NCBI GenBank assembly: GCA_009746045.1
Contig: RPFO01000175.1
Location: 2,247,287-2,311,286, forward strand
Direction of reading: 5' to 3'
Source of the DNA: Mesostigma viride
Lineage: Eukaryota; Streptophyta; Mesostigmatophyceae; Mesostigmatales; Mesostigmataceae
DNA length: 64,000 bases
The notes under the pieces are model-generated. The model was not told where the DNA came from. It saw nothing but the letters and a program-made list of their open reading frames with translations, and ran no database searches. How positions within the stretch are numbered: the first letter of the stretch is position 1; the number at the start of each line of letters is the position of its first letter. The position numbers were made by a program, and so were the translations under genes. This document shows, in pieces, positions 1-10,862 of this stretch.

Positions 1-616
1 ATGACCTTCGTCACTTAAGATTCCCGCCAGCATCTGTATTACGAGCCACGCTGTGAACGCTTACTGGGAAGGAGTAAAGCGGCTCTTGTTCGATGTCGAT
101 CGATTACCGCCATCTCCCCGCACTGACACATTTCGATAGCGGCTCTGGAAAGATGACCTCTGCGGACAGCCTGACATTGGGCATTAAGCTCAAATATTGA
201 CAATGTGCTCAGGTAATTTTGACGTTTGCTCAGGTAACAGTGTACGAGGAGACTAGAGATCATCGCTGGTCGCCACAATATGAGATTTATCGACGTTGAC
301 ACGTGTCAACTGAGGAAATGTTAAAGTTTTGCGTTTACAAGTTTTGCGACTAGACGCCAGACGGTCATTGGTTGGCACTTATCTGCATAGAAACACGTGT
401 CCCTGACTAATGCTGTTTGTGTTGGGCGACGTTACACCAGCATTTGCTGGATAATGATTTAAAACGATTCGGCATGCTTTGCATTTGTTCGCGGCACTGC
501 GTGATTTGCATTTGTTGCACAGTTACGAGATAAATTCCGGGGCGAAGACGTGGTGAAAAGCTGCGAACGCTGAGGCAGTTATCCGTTAGAGCCGGGCATA
601 TAGCTGGGGAACGCAA
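1..616. other. No gene recognised
   Basis: Both strands hold only short open frames without recognisable domains or convincing splice sites. The stretch immediately upstream of 617 presumably contains the promoter and 5' leader of the pentapeptide-repeat gene, but I see no clear TATA or other core element. Confidence 0.5.
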
Positions 617-2129
617 ATGGCAACGGCATCCTTGGTGCGCTGTGCCGCTTTGACAGGTACCTGCATTCAGATGGAAAGATGTAAGCAAGCTGTTTCTTCC
701 GCGCCCGCCCTTAGCCCAGCTCCCGTGGGCAGCGACAAGATTTCTTGGGAGAAACGGGCAGCTGCCATATCTCTTGCTGCTGCCATCTCGCTATCCTGTG
801 CATCGGACGCTTTGGCATACGAGAAGTGCTCGTTAGAGAGCTTGCACGCATTTGAAAACGTGCGAGCGGCTTTCTCAATGGAAGTGGGTTCGGTACGTTG
901 CCATGATCCTGAATTCATGAAACTCGTGTCTGTGGCTTCTCAGCTCGCATCGCTGTGTCTGTCAACATCATAAGAAGCCTCATCCAACCACCGATTGACA
1001 GACGATATATGGCAGTTCATTTTGCGTTACCATGCCGAGAACGTTGAATGTTAATGAGATACCGAAAGCTGCCACCTCCGTACTGTGTTGATGAAAACCT
1101 TGTAGTTGTTTGTACCGCGCTTGTATGAGAATAAACGTATAATTCACCCCAAATGGTCGCTCTCACGTCCTACTTTCGCATACCTTGACTCGTCCTATAC
1201 TCTTGCCCCTTTTCTTCTGTTCTGGATTCTCACCTCGCTGCTGCTTTTTCTACAGGGCGCCCTACCAGAGGCCAAAGTCGATGTCTCAGGGTGCGACTTC
1301 AGCAAGCAGAACCTGAAGGGTTTCACGCTGAGCGGCCTCATCCTGACAGGTGCCAACTTTGAGGGCGCGGACTTGACCGCCGTTGAGATGTCCCGGGCTA
1401 AAGCGCAATCCACCAATTTCAAGAATGCGAATTTCACGGATGGCAATATCTACGAGGTGAGATGACAACTCCATACGTAAGAGCTGCTACCTAGACCGTC
1501 CCTCTGCTGCAACTTTTTGCATCAGGAAAATGGTACCACTAGTCTAGTAGTCAGTTTGGGCCAGAATATGCGCTAGTCTGGGCAGTTTTACCACCAGGCA
1601 TCAAATGTTTACTATGTGATGTGTAGCAGTCTGGGCGCACTGGTCGAATAGATTACTAGAGGGTTGATTCTGAGCCTTTTTTGGTGGGATACAGAACATG
1701 TGGTTGTCATTCCTGTTTGTGTGGTGATATGCCGCGATGAGCTAAGTATACTCTCTGCCTGTCCTTGCTGGCCTTTGTTCATAAGCCTCTATATACTCAT
1801 CAAATCTACAAAACAGTAAACCAAAAACATGTATGCTACACCTGATGTATAACTAGTGTTAATTTGCTTTTGAGCATTTCTATCGACATGTTTACGAATT
1901 GCTCTCTGCGGCGCAGACATCCTTCGACGGCGCGGACTTGACAGGGGCGCGCTTCTCCAACACCGTGCTGACCAACAGCACGTTCGGCAAGGATGCCTCG
2001 GGCAAGTGGGCCACCTTGACAGACACGGACTTTGACGGGGCGCTGCTGAGCTCATCGGATGCGAGGAAGATGTGCCTCAACCCGACACTGGTCGGGGACA
2101 TGCGCTACATCGTGGGATGTAAGAATTAA
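617..2129 (+). CDS. Thylakoid-lumen pentapeptide-repeat protein (3 exons)
   Basis: Exons are 617..892, 1256..1456 and 1917..2129. All junctions are phase 0; intron 1 starts GTACGT and intron 2 starts GTGAGA. The joined frame gives about 230 residues. The first ~68 residues look like a bipartite targeting region: a Ser/Ala/Arg-poor-acid leader, then K-R followed by a hydrophobic Ala/Ile/Leu stretch ending in the lumenal cleavage-type motif ALA just before YEK. The remainder is a run of pentapeptide units of the A(D/N)LXX type (for example GANFEGADL and TSFDGADLTGARF), which fold as a right-handed quadrilateral beta-helix. The end, with a DARKMCLNPT motif and a final C, matches the two-Cys C-terminal cap seen in plant and cyanobacterial lumenal pentapeptide proteins. 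The biochemical role of that family is unclear. The start is the first ATG in frame. Splice sites are inferred by eye. Confidence 0.85.
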
Positions 2130-3142
2130 ACGCATGGTTTTGAAGCTATTCCAAAACCAATCCATGGATTATGTTCCTCCACTGTGAAAGTGGGTTGGTT
2201 TAGGAATAAATTGGGTGCATGACGTGAAAATTGATTTACTGACAGAACCATGCCGTCAGAGATTATTGCTATGCACAGTAGTTGTATGTGTGCATGGCTA
2301 TGCATGCCCAGGTGAGCAAGCAAGGCTCGAGTTGAGATGGACACGACCAGCACAAGGGCAGCAATCCCAGTGCATTGGACATGACTGGACTTTACGTACC
2401 TAGCTGCGCACTGACATGCATGGCCTGTGGTTTCTCGAGTACTGTACAGCCCCTTATTGATAGACACTGAATGATTGTATTGAGTATGAATGATCGAGAC
2501 GATCAGCCATGGAATATTGTACTATTTTACTAGTACAAGCATGATCAAATTGTAACAGTCAACAAAAATTTTGTAATTGAATTTTATTCGGCAAATTAAA
2601 GCAAATATGTACATCAGTCATAAGTAAGTAGCTTGCGTGTCATGCGCATGGGCATGCCACGGAGTACTATGCTAATCTCATTGAAAAATATACTACACGA
2701 AAGTTACAAATATTTGTCTGCATCATGCCCCAACCATTTAATCACGAGCGGGGGATATAATCCTAATCCGAGCTGTCCTCTACTGTAATAGCAGACGAGG
2801 CGGTAGTGTAGCGGCTATCATATCAGGGGCAATAACCTCCACCTGCGGACTTCTACCCTGGTTAGCAACATCAGTCATGAATGCAATGCCCGTCAGTTCC
2901 TGTCTGGCCACAGGACCCTCCTATCATAGCTGATCATGGGCCTCTTTCAACGCAATAGCAATCGCAGTACGGCTGGCCATCCTTGCGCTTGACATTTCAA
3001 ACTCCTATTCTTCCATCAGCCATGTGGGTAAGCCAACTTGGTCACACTGCACACCTTCATTCCCAGAAGCCTGCTAAGACGATACCATAGCAAGCTTGCT
3101 GCTGAAGAGTCTCCAGCTCTAGCTATTGTCGGGTACACTATC
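2130..3142. other. Intergenic region, no gene recognised
   Basis: This holds the 3' flanks of two convergent genes: the pentapeptide gene ending at 2129 and the F-box gene ending at 3143 on the other strand. A TGTAA string near 2550 would fit the green-algal polyadenylation signal, but this is only suggestive. A stretch near 2795-2850 resembles the 5' half of a tRNA but lacks a T-arm, so it is not called. Confidence 0.4.
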
Positions 3143-6100
3143 TTACCCCCATGCCCCGTAGTCCTCTTCGTCCTCGTCATAGTTATCAAAATCCGCATCA
3201 TCTTCACCGTCAAAATCATCATAGTCCCCATCGTCGTATTCATAAACATCAAAAATATCCTCGCCGCCAGCATCCTCATCATCCTCATCATCAAAGTAAG
3301 AACCCGCATAGCCCAAGATCTCATCGCAGGGCTTGGGCACGTTCCATGCCAGCAGGTGCCCCTGCAAGTGACCACGCGCACGCACATGCAGGGCGCAGCA
3401 TTAGATGAAATTAGAAACTCGTTCTAACATCCAATTCTAGGAAACAAAGCTCCACCCAGAACCCATGAGTGCTGGGTGCAGTGTGCAACGCAACAAAGCA
3501 ATTAAATGCTGACAAGACGGCAACAGCAGCAACAACAAACATTTAGCCCTCACTCGCCTGCACAGAAATCGCACATCACGGACAATTATATGAACCCTGT
3601 TGAGGAAAATTAACGGAAAACTGTAGGAAATAAACCCTCAGCCAAGTTGTAGGTGCGCAAGTGGGCGGGACCAATCATAACAACGACAAAGGCCCAAGTG
3701 ACTCTAGATGAAGTTAATATCTTGAAGAATCCAGAAAAAGAAACAATATAGAAAAACAAAGTATTACTACAACAAAACCCCTACGGCTTCGCAAGGCAAC
3801 CCCTTTTACGGCCTCACCCGCGTACACAGCAGCGCGACGTCGTCATTGAAGTCCTCCTCCCATGAGTTGACGAAGCGCGGCGTGTCTGCGCTCTGCAGTC
3901 GCACAAACGCCGCCGGCGCAGGGCACCAGGGGCACACCAGGGGGCCCCAGGGGGGGGGCTGGCCAGACGACGGGTTGGTGGCGGCGACCATCTCCTGCTG
4001 GGGGCGGGGGCCACGAAACAAATTAAGACAAATTAAATAAAAACAGTAGTGAGTAAAAAGCTAGGTTAAGAGCACACGACTTCTTAATTTTTTGTTGAGC
4101 ACGTGGCCGCATACTACTGATCCGGAGGGCATGTGACTTTGTGAGCCCCACGTTGCATGCGACTAATTAGCACGGCAGAACGACTTCTTGAAAACAAGTT
4201 GCTGATAGAAAGCTAATAGAAAGCTAATAGAAAGCTGTTTGCGATGTTAAGCATCTACTTGCTCATAACTTGCTGGAGCATGCGCGAAAAAAAACGGATA
4301 TTGCCACCCAATTTGGTGTCATCACAATGTCAAAACCATGACCGCATCCCTGGGACACCCCATCACGCATTGGTTTGCTAGCACTTGCCAGGAACAGACG
4401 TTTCCTACCATGCCTCATTGACTGCCCGCGTGCAGCTCAAAAGCAATATCAGCACCATACTGTATGGTAGGGGGAGGAATGGGGGGGAGGGAAAGGGGGG
4501 GCAGGAGACCAACGTGAACTACTGTTATAACTCCCTTACTACTGCACTAATACCGGCAACAGTCTGAAAAACTACGCGGCCGGACCCCTGTCAGGTGGAG
4601 GGGTCGAGGCCGTCAAGCACAACAGGTTCTAGTTCATCAAACAACTCAACATCAGCACGTCCATGCCTTACGCAGCCACAAACCCCTGCAAACCAATGCG
4701 GCAGCCAAATCGTTTGACCCCCCAAACCAAAGCCTTAAGCTTGAGCCTTAACCCTAAACCTGAAGCCTAAACGCGCCGCTAACCCCTGCGGCTGCTATCT
4801 TGCTCGAACACTAAGCCCTTCACCCTACACTCTAGACCACCACGCACCGCAAACCCGTGCGGCAGCTCCAGCAGCACACCCCGCAGGTGCATCACGCTGT
4901 CTGTGTTGCAGCCGCACACGGCGCCCACGATCGCGCCACATGTCGTGCCGCGGACCAGCGCGGGCAACTCTGGCGCTGGCGGCGGTGGGCCGCTCGTGTG
5001 CGCCGCAGATGCCGTGCCGTCGCTCGCGGGTGGGGCCGCGCCCTCTCCGTTTGAAGCCGCAGGAATGCTATCAACATGAATTAAAGAGGCAGACATCGAA
5101 GAAAAAGCGGCCGCTTCCTGTTCAAGACGAACCGCTGGAGCTGGCGCCGCGACCACACCCACACCCATGTTGCCAGGATGAACACCCCCCATGGCCCCAG
5201 TCAAGACCTCCCCCCCGTTGCCAGGATGGGCAGGATTCACAGAACCGGACACGCTGTCCCCTGTGCCGCGATCATCCTGCTCCATCACCACCCCATCCGT
5301 GACCCTCTCCATGCCGGCATTCCTGGGAGCCGCCTCGCCGCCTGACCTGACGGCGGCGGCCCCAGAGACGCCCACTGGGCTTCCCGCATCGCCACCAACC
5401 AAAGATGCGACGTCGACTGCGCCGCTCCCTCTCCCTCTATGGAGCACAGGCATCGGATCCGTATGCAGCTGCGCTCCATCCACGTCAACAGCACTACCTG
5501 CACCCACATGCAGTGCTCCTGCAAAGGCGTCTCCTGTGCTGGCCCTGTCACCTGTGCTGCCGCCGCCACCGCACGCGGCCCTGATCCCAGGTTGACCCAA
5601 CGCGGCTTGAGTAGTGGCATGACCGGTTGCGGCATGACCGGTTGTGGCTTGACAGGGTAGACCTCTTCTGGCCACTGATTCGCTCATGCTGCCGCCTGCA
5701 TCGGTCGACATGGGCCTCGTCCCCTCCTCCGCGGTGTTCACGCTAGCGCCCTGCCTAAGTATCTGACTGGCCAGGGCAAACATGCCTTCCCCTACCCTGC
5801 GACGGTCATCCGCCCCGCTGCCGCCGTCACCGCCACCCACGCCCCGGCGAGCGCCATCTACGCTGGCGTGGCCAACGTTGGCCAAGTGGTCGCCAACGTG
5901 GCTGACAACGTGGTCACTAATGTGGTTCCCCTGGGATGTTACAGAGACCAAATCACTATGTATACCCGGCAGAGAATGTGAGGGCACGCCCTGCCGCCTC
6001 ACATTCACCCGCACATTCTCGCCCTGCCCGGCCTGGTGGCCGCACGACGCTGCCTCGAGCGTCACTGCCCGGCCGGACATCAGGGTGCTGCCAGGTGTCG

Positions 6101-9100
6101 AGCTGGCAGCCGCCTCCTTGGTGACCGTGGCCATCGCCTGAGTGCGCCAATTGGCACTGTCACAGTCATCATCGGCAGCAGCACGATGGGCAGCAGCATC
6201 AGCAGAAGAAGAAGACGGACCAGCAGCACCAGCATTGGCAGCCGCGGTGCCAAGACAGCCAGTGACGCCGACATCATTCACCGCACGCACAGCACTGGAA
6301 GAAGCGCCACCTGCATAGGCATGAGCTCTATTACCATCCACGCTGGCTTCACCTCTAACGCCACCACCATCACCGTCGGCCCTGTTAAAAATCCTCGCAC
6401 TAGCTGCTGGCGTCCGCCCAGAGGAGCTCACACGGCCGTCCTCTGCCCGTTGCGCCACCGCCATCGCGGCAGCAAACGAGTCGCGCAGCGCCCCCATCCC
6501 TGGGAGCACCTGGCCAGGGTCCTCGATCACCGTCCACCCAGACGGCTCGATCGGTACGTCCCACCCGGTGGGCCGGATCGGGGCCTCCGCCTCTCCCTCC
6601 CCATGTAACAAACCCAAGTCCTGGTTCCCAGTCCTTGGGTCCAAACTCCTTGCCCGTGGCTCCTCATCGGCCAGCGCACCCAAGCCCGCCCTGCTGCCCT
6701 GTCGACCCGAGGATGACCCAGGCAGCACGCCCCACCCCGTGGCCGGAATCAACGGCTCGGCCGCGTCGTCCCACCCGTCCGTGGGGTGAATAGGGTCATG
6801 GGGCTGAATACCCCATCCGGTGGGCTGAATGCGGTGGCTGGCTGGGCTACCCCATCCCGTGGGCTGAATGTCAGCATGGGGAGAAGTACCCCAGCCTGTC
6901 GGTCTGGTGGGGGGACTACCCCATCCGGTGGGCTGGGAGGGGTTATTCGGAAGGCTACCCCGGCCTGTGGGCTGAATGGCGTCGTCCGAGAGAGCACCCC
7001 TTCGTGTCGGATTTGCAGGCACAATTCCCCACCCTGTGGCCTGAACGGGGTTATTGGGCGGCGTGCCCCACCCTGTAGCCTGAACGGGGCCACCATTGGG
7101 AGGGTTACCCCACCCTGTGGACCGAACAGATCCAGCAGGCGCCGCAACCGATGCGCCCCCCTCGCGTGACGGCTGCCCTCGTGCCCCGCTCGCCACACGT
7201 GGCAGCGCCGAGGCAGCCGGCGCGTCCCTTGCTGCCTCTGTTCCCGATGCAATGGATTCTTCGGAGGATTGAGGAATGTGGGATGCGCGGGACGGGCCGG
7301 CTCCGGAGGAAAAGGGTATGGCTGTCGGGATGGCGGCGGTGGTGTTGGTGTTGGTGCTGGTGGTGGCGGCGGCAGCAGCCAACACGGCGGCCGTGCCCCA
7401 GCCGGTGGCCGTGCTCCGCGGGCCCCGGTGGTGCTGCACGCTGGGGGTCACGTGGATCTGTGGACGAGAGGAGGGATGAGCCCGAGGGGATGATGTGGAG
7501 GGGATGAGGTAGCAGAAATGAAGACGTGGCACGTAGCAGGCATGCGAATCAAGAAAAGCTGGCAGGCAAGTCATTAATTGGCTTCATTATTCAATCAAAC
7601 TACGCCATATCTCAGCTCCCAAAGCAACCGCTCCGCATGCGACAATCGAGGGGGGGCCATAAGCACCATATTTTTTTCAACCACAAACACGATGTAGGGA
7701 CTCATCGCATCCGTGCATAGCAGCTCTAAATATACCAGTACAAAGCAAGCAGCTGCCTTTGGACTAGTTTAACGGTGAAGTCGGTCATGGCAGTCAAGGT
7801 AGCAGTAGCATTAAGACGTAATGAAACATGTACACCATCATTATGATAAAAGCCTAACAAAATCAAAACCCACATGTACGATGTATTAGGCATCCTATAG
7901 AGAGCCTGTGCATCCCAATAATAGCCTGGAAGCATCAGACACGGAAAACCGATTGCCCGGACTTTTGGCTTTTGGTTCTTTCCCACTGGAGCACTAAAGT
8001 GCCTAACGATACAACCGTAAAAGTGCTCCCTGGCCTCTCAAGTTCGGGATTGCTGTAAACTCTACCTACACGACAAATTCTCCGAAATCGTTGAAACGGC
8101 AAAGAGTATTGTACCAGCATAACAAACAGCATTTTGGGAAGATTCTAGAAGGATATTAAACCAGTGTCTTGATTGCCATGCTCACCGCCAGATTCTGCAC
8201 GCCAACGCACGGCGACAGGCCCCGCAGCTTCCGCAGTTTGTCGACGGCCGCGTCGGTGTAGGATGCCACCCGGCCGTCCAGGGAGGCCCGCACAAGGCCT
8301 CGGTCTCGCCCCTCAACGTACAACTCCTCTGAGCTGTCTACCGACAGAATCGCACCCTGGTCCGGCTCTGCCGAAGCCCGATCCCCCCTGACAGGGGCCT
8401 GGTTACTGGGGCCCGCGCCGGCATCCCCCGCGTCCCTGGGGAGGACGATCTCGAGCCGCTTGCAGGGGCACCTGGCGACCGCATGGGCAGGCATGAGGTC
8501 GTGAACAGGGAATCAGGGTTCAACCGCCGATGATGTCAGCTTGCTAAAACACATACTGTCTTGGCAAACATGTCACTTCTCAAAACTAATTCTTGATTGG
8601 TTAGTTGTAAACGCATTCCATACTGGACAAGTCACTGGGCCAGAAAAGCCGGGAATTTCAGTAGACCACAAAATAAACGTGTCCTTGCACTTTTTACAAA
8701 TCGACGATGACAAGCCAAAAATAGCAAATGAATAATCCAGGATTGCTGCTTCATCTCTCCCAACAAAAATGTGCTGCATGAACAGTAACTCATGTCCCCC
8801 TGATATGTAACTGAAAGAAATTGGGGAAGCTTGAGAAGACCTGGTGACGAAGTTCCTGGGCAAATGTGCCCACTTCACCTGCCATTTGTAATCTGTTGCC
8901 CTGCTATCTGACACTGGAAAAGTAATTCCCCTAATGGAATGCTGCCCTAGTTTTTCTCACACAGATAAACAATAGGAACATAGGGGAACAGAAAAGGAAA
9001 GGAAAGAAACTCAGTAGATACTGAAGGGCTGGACCAACTATCTGCAAGCAAATGAAAGCAAAGCTCATTAGGGAACTGGGGAGCTGGAAAAATTACGGCC

Positions 9101-9977
9101 TGATTCAACAGGGAAACCTAACATGAGCAACTTAGTGTCGTCTAAGGACCCTGTAACATCCTATTTGTAAGAAACAGTGCAACTTCTTGTTCCCTTGATT
9201 GCGATTCCCGCTTAGAAAAAGGTCACATGACCTTGACACAACTTGAAGCGATAGTGTATACTTCTCAAAAAGCTGAACGGGATGTTTGCAGAGAATGGCG
9301 TGCTCACCTTGACACATGCTCTGATAGTTTGATTTATCACGGTTAAAACTGACTGCTACAGCAATTTCCGTAGTAACGATAAGATTTTCACAGCACAGCC
9401 AGACGACTCTGGTAGCCTATGAAAAACCTCACTGATCTTCCGACTGCGCGTAACAAAGAACTTTGCCAATTTCGGCTATCACACGTGTAAATGAACATGA
9501 CCACCGTGCCAGTTCAACGGGACTGAAGGACAACGACGAGCGTTGTAACGTACCAGAGAAAAACCCGAGCGAGCGCGACCCAGTCGTTATCCGCGACATG
9601 ATCTTCGAATTGATGCACCAATTCCCTGCCCACGAGCTTTGACACGATATTCTTCCAAAGCTGAGCAGATCCACGTTAAGAAACACAGGGCCACGGCATC
9701 GATCGTCGATGATTAGGAAATAGTGAAATTTCCTTCGATTAGAAGCGTCAAAATATGAGCAAGAAAATTAAGATTCAAAATCATTTCAGCATACCTCTTG
9801 AGACTGCCCTAATTTTCGCCATGATGTGCATTGCATAGCGCATTTAGATAAGTCATCTGGCCCCAGCAAATAAAATATCTTCAACCAAAGGTCATCACTG
9901 AGGGACTTATAATCAGTTGGCTGCTCCTCCTCCGTCACGATTGCTTCCATGTCTAGTCTCGAGTTTGCGTGATACAA
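3143..9977 (-). CDS. F-box protein with GW/WG-repeat region and acidic tail (8 exons)
   Basis: Minus-strand exons, 5' to 3': 9977(or 9950)..9795, 9660..9554, 9416..9308, 8913..8577, 8471..8186, 7457..4848, 3997..3818, 3361..3143. Junctions from exon 3 onward are phase-compatible with GT-AG ends. The exon 2/3 junction is not: the GTACGT donor after 9554 would create a stop, so a different donor or a missed small exon is needed. The product is about 1,340 residues. Exon 1 encodes a typical F-box (SLSDDLWLKIFYLLGPDDL), the SKP1-binding module of SCF ubiquitin ligases, continued by LWKNIVSKLVG in exon 2. Exons 4-5 contain a CKKC and a later CPC, possibly metal binding. Exon 6 (870 codons) is Gly/Ala/Ser/Pro-rich with about 12 GW motifs. 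The last exon is dominated by Asp/Glu and ends in GAWG. The substrate is unknown. Joining the F-box exons to the GW exon rests on splice phase only. Confidence 0.65.
6717..7124 (-). repeat. Coding tandem repeat with PTGWG core (GW/WG motifs)
   Basis: Inside exon 6 of the F-box gene. Degenerate units of roughly 10-18 residues carry the core (P/A)TGWG followed by Pro/Asn-rich spacers. Nine GWG copies (one lies upstream near 7400), one W-to-R copy (PTGRG), and further GW in DGWDD, TGWDV and SGWTV down to about 6525. Trp spacing in the densest part is about 10-15 residues, in Pro/Gly/Ser-rich, presumably disordered sequence. This is the composition typical of Argonaute-hook platforms. Confidence 0.8.
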
Positions 9978-10862
9978 TTAGCAAGCTACCAAACTTGGCA
10001 GAACGAAGAAGACAGCGTCATCTTTTGCTTATTATTGGCGGTGACCCTGTAAGAGCGCCCCCGGCAGCCGAACCAAATATTCCCCTCAATTATTGTCTTT
10101 TGGCCCTCGCGTAGCTCGAACAGAAATATATTCCTGTTTCTTTAATCCAGGCCTGGGCGATGTTATTAGTTTATTAGACGCTGAAGTCGAGCTACAAAAT
10201 GACGTCATAAACAAAGGAATGCATTTGCGTCGCGAGAGCACGTGCGGACGACGTCAAGTTTTAGGAAATAAGGAATAAGGAAAACGAACATGCATCAGCC
10301 ATCAGGCATGAATGAATAAGGAAAGGAAATGAAACGTAAGTAAGGGTGTGGCCCTTAGCCGGGTGGATTACCTTACATGTTAGCTTCCTGGCCAGTGGGC
10401 AGTGGCCAGTGGGGCCATGGTGGGGCAGTCAATAATTAAACTGCCGGCCGCGGAGTGCCGAGTGCCGAGTCTGGCAGAGTGGCAGTCTGCCCGTCTGCCG
10501 ACGCGGTCACCTGGAGGGGCGTCTGACAGCAGTATTCTCTCAGAATTGCGGCCATGGCGACCTTACTGTAGCGTAGCTTGGCGTAGCCGTAATTTCTCAT
10601 GAAAAATATTTTATTGAGAGTGCGAGTCGGCACAGTGCCGCGGGGCACCATGCACTAGTTCTGTTCGCAGTTCTTATTTCTGACACTGAAAAATAATGGC
10701 GGCGTCGTTGCATTGTATGCTTCTAGTTTCTGTCTAGGCTGCGGAGTCCATATTTGCGCGGAGCGTAAAAGTGCACCACATACTCTAAACATGAGTTTTG
10801 TTATGGCCAGCTTACCGTAATACGAGCCGATATAACCCTCCAACGCGCGCTCCTGGATAGCC
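9978..10862. promoter_or_regulatory. Divergent intergenic region between F-box gene and UTP13
   Basis: About 0.9 kb separates the two divergently oriented start codons, so both promoters must lie here or partly in 5' leaders. No open frame with domain content was found. I see no unambiguous TATA box or operator-like repeat; the call rests on gene arrangement alone. Confidence 0.4.

Noticed and set aside
2795-2860. tRNA-like 5' half (GCGGTAGTGTAGCGGCTATC)
   Set aside because: No T-arm GGTTCGA-type sequence or acceptor stem complement follows, so it is at most a relic or coincidence.
4892-7507. Several plus-strand frames opposite the GW exon
   Set aside because: Shadows of the GC-rich minus-strand exon; their composition mirrors it and they lack splice support.
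7726-7986. Minus-strand frame of 86 residues between F-box gene exons 5 and 6
   Set aside because: Lies wholly in the intron defined by the phase-consistent GTGAGC donor at 8185 and the acceptor at 7458; no homology recognised.
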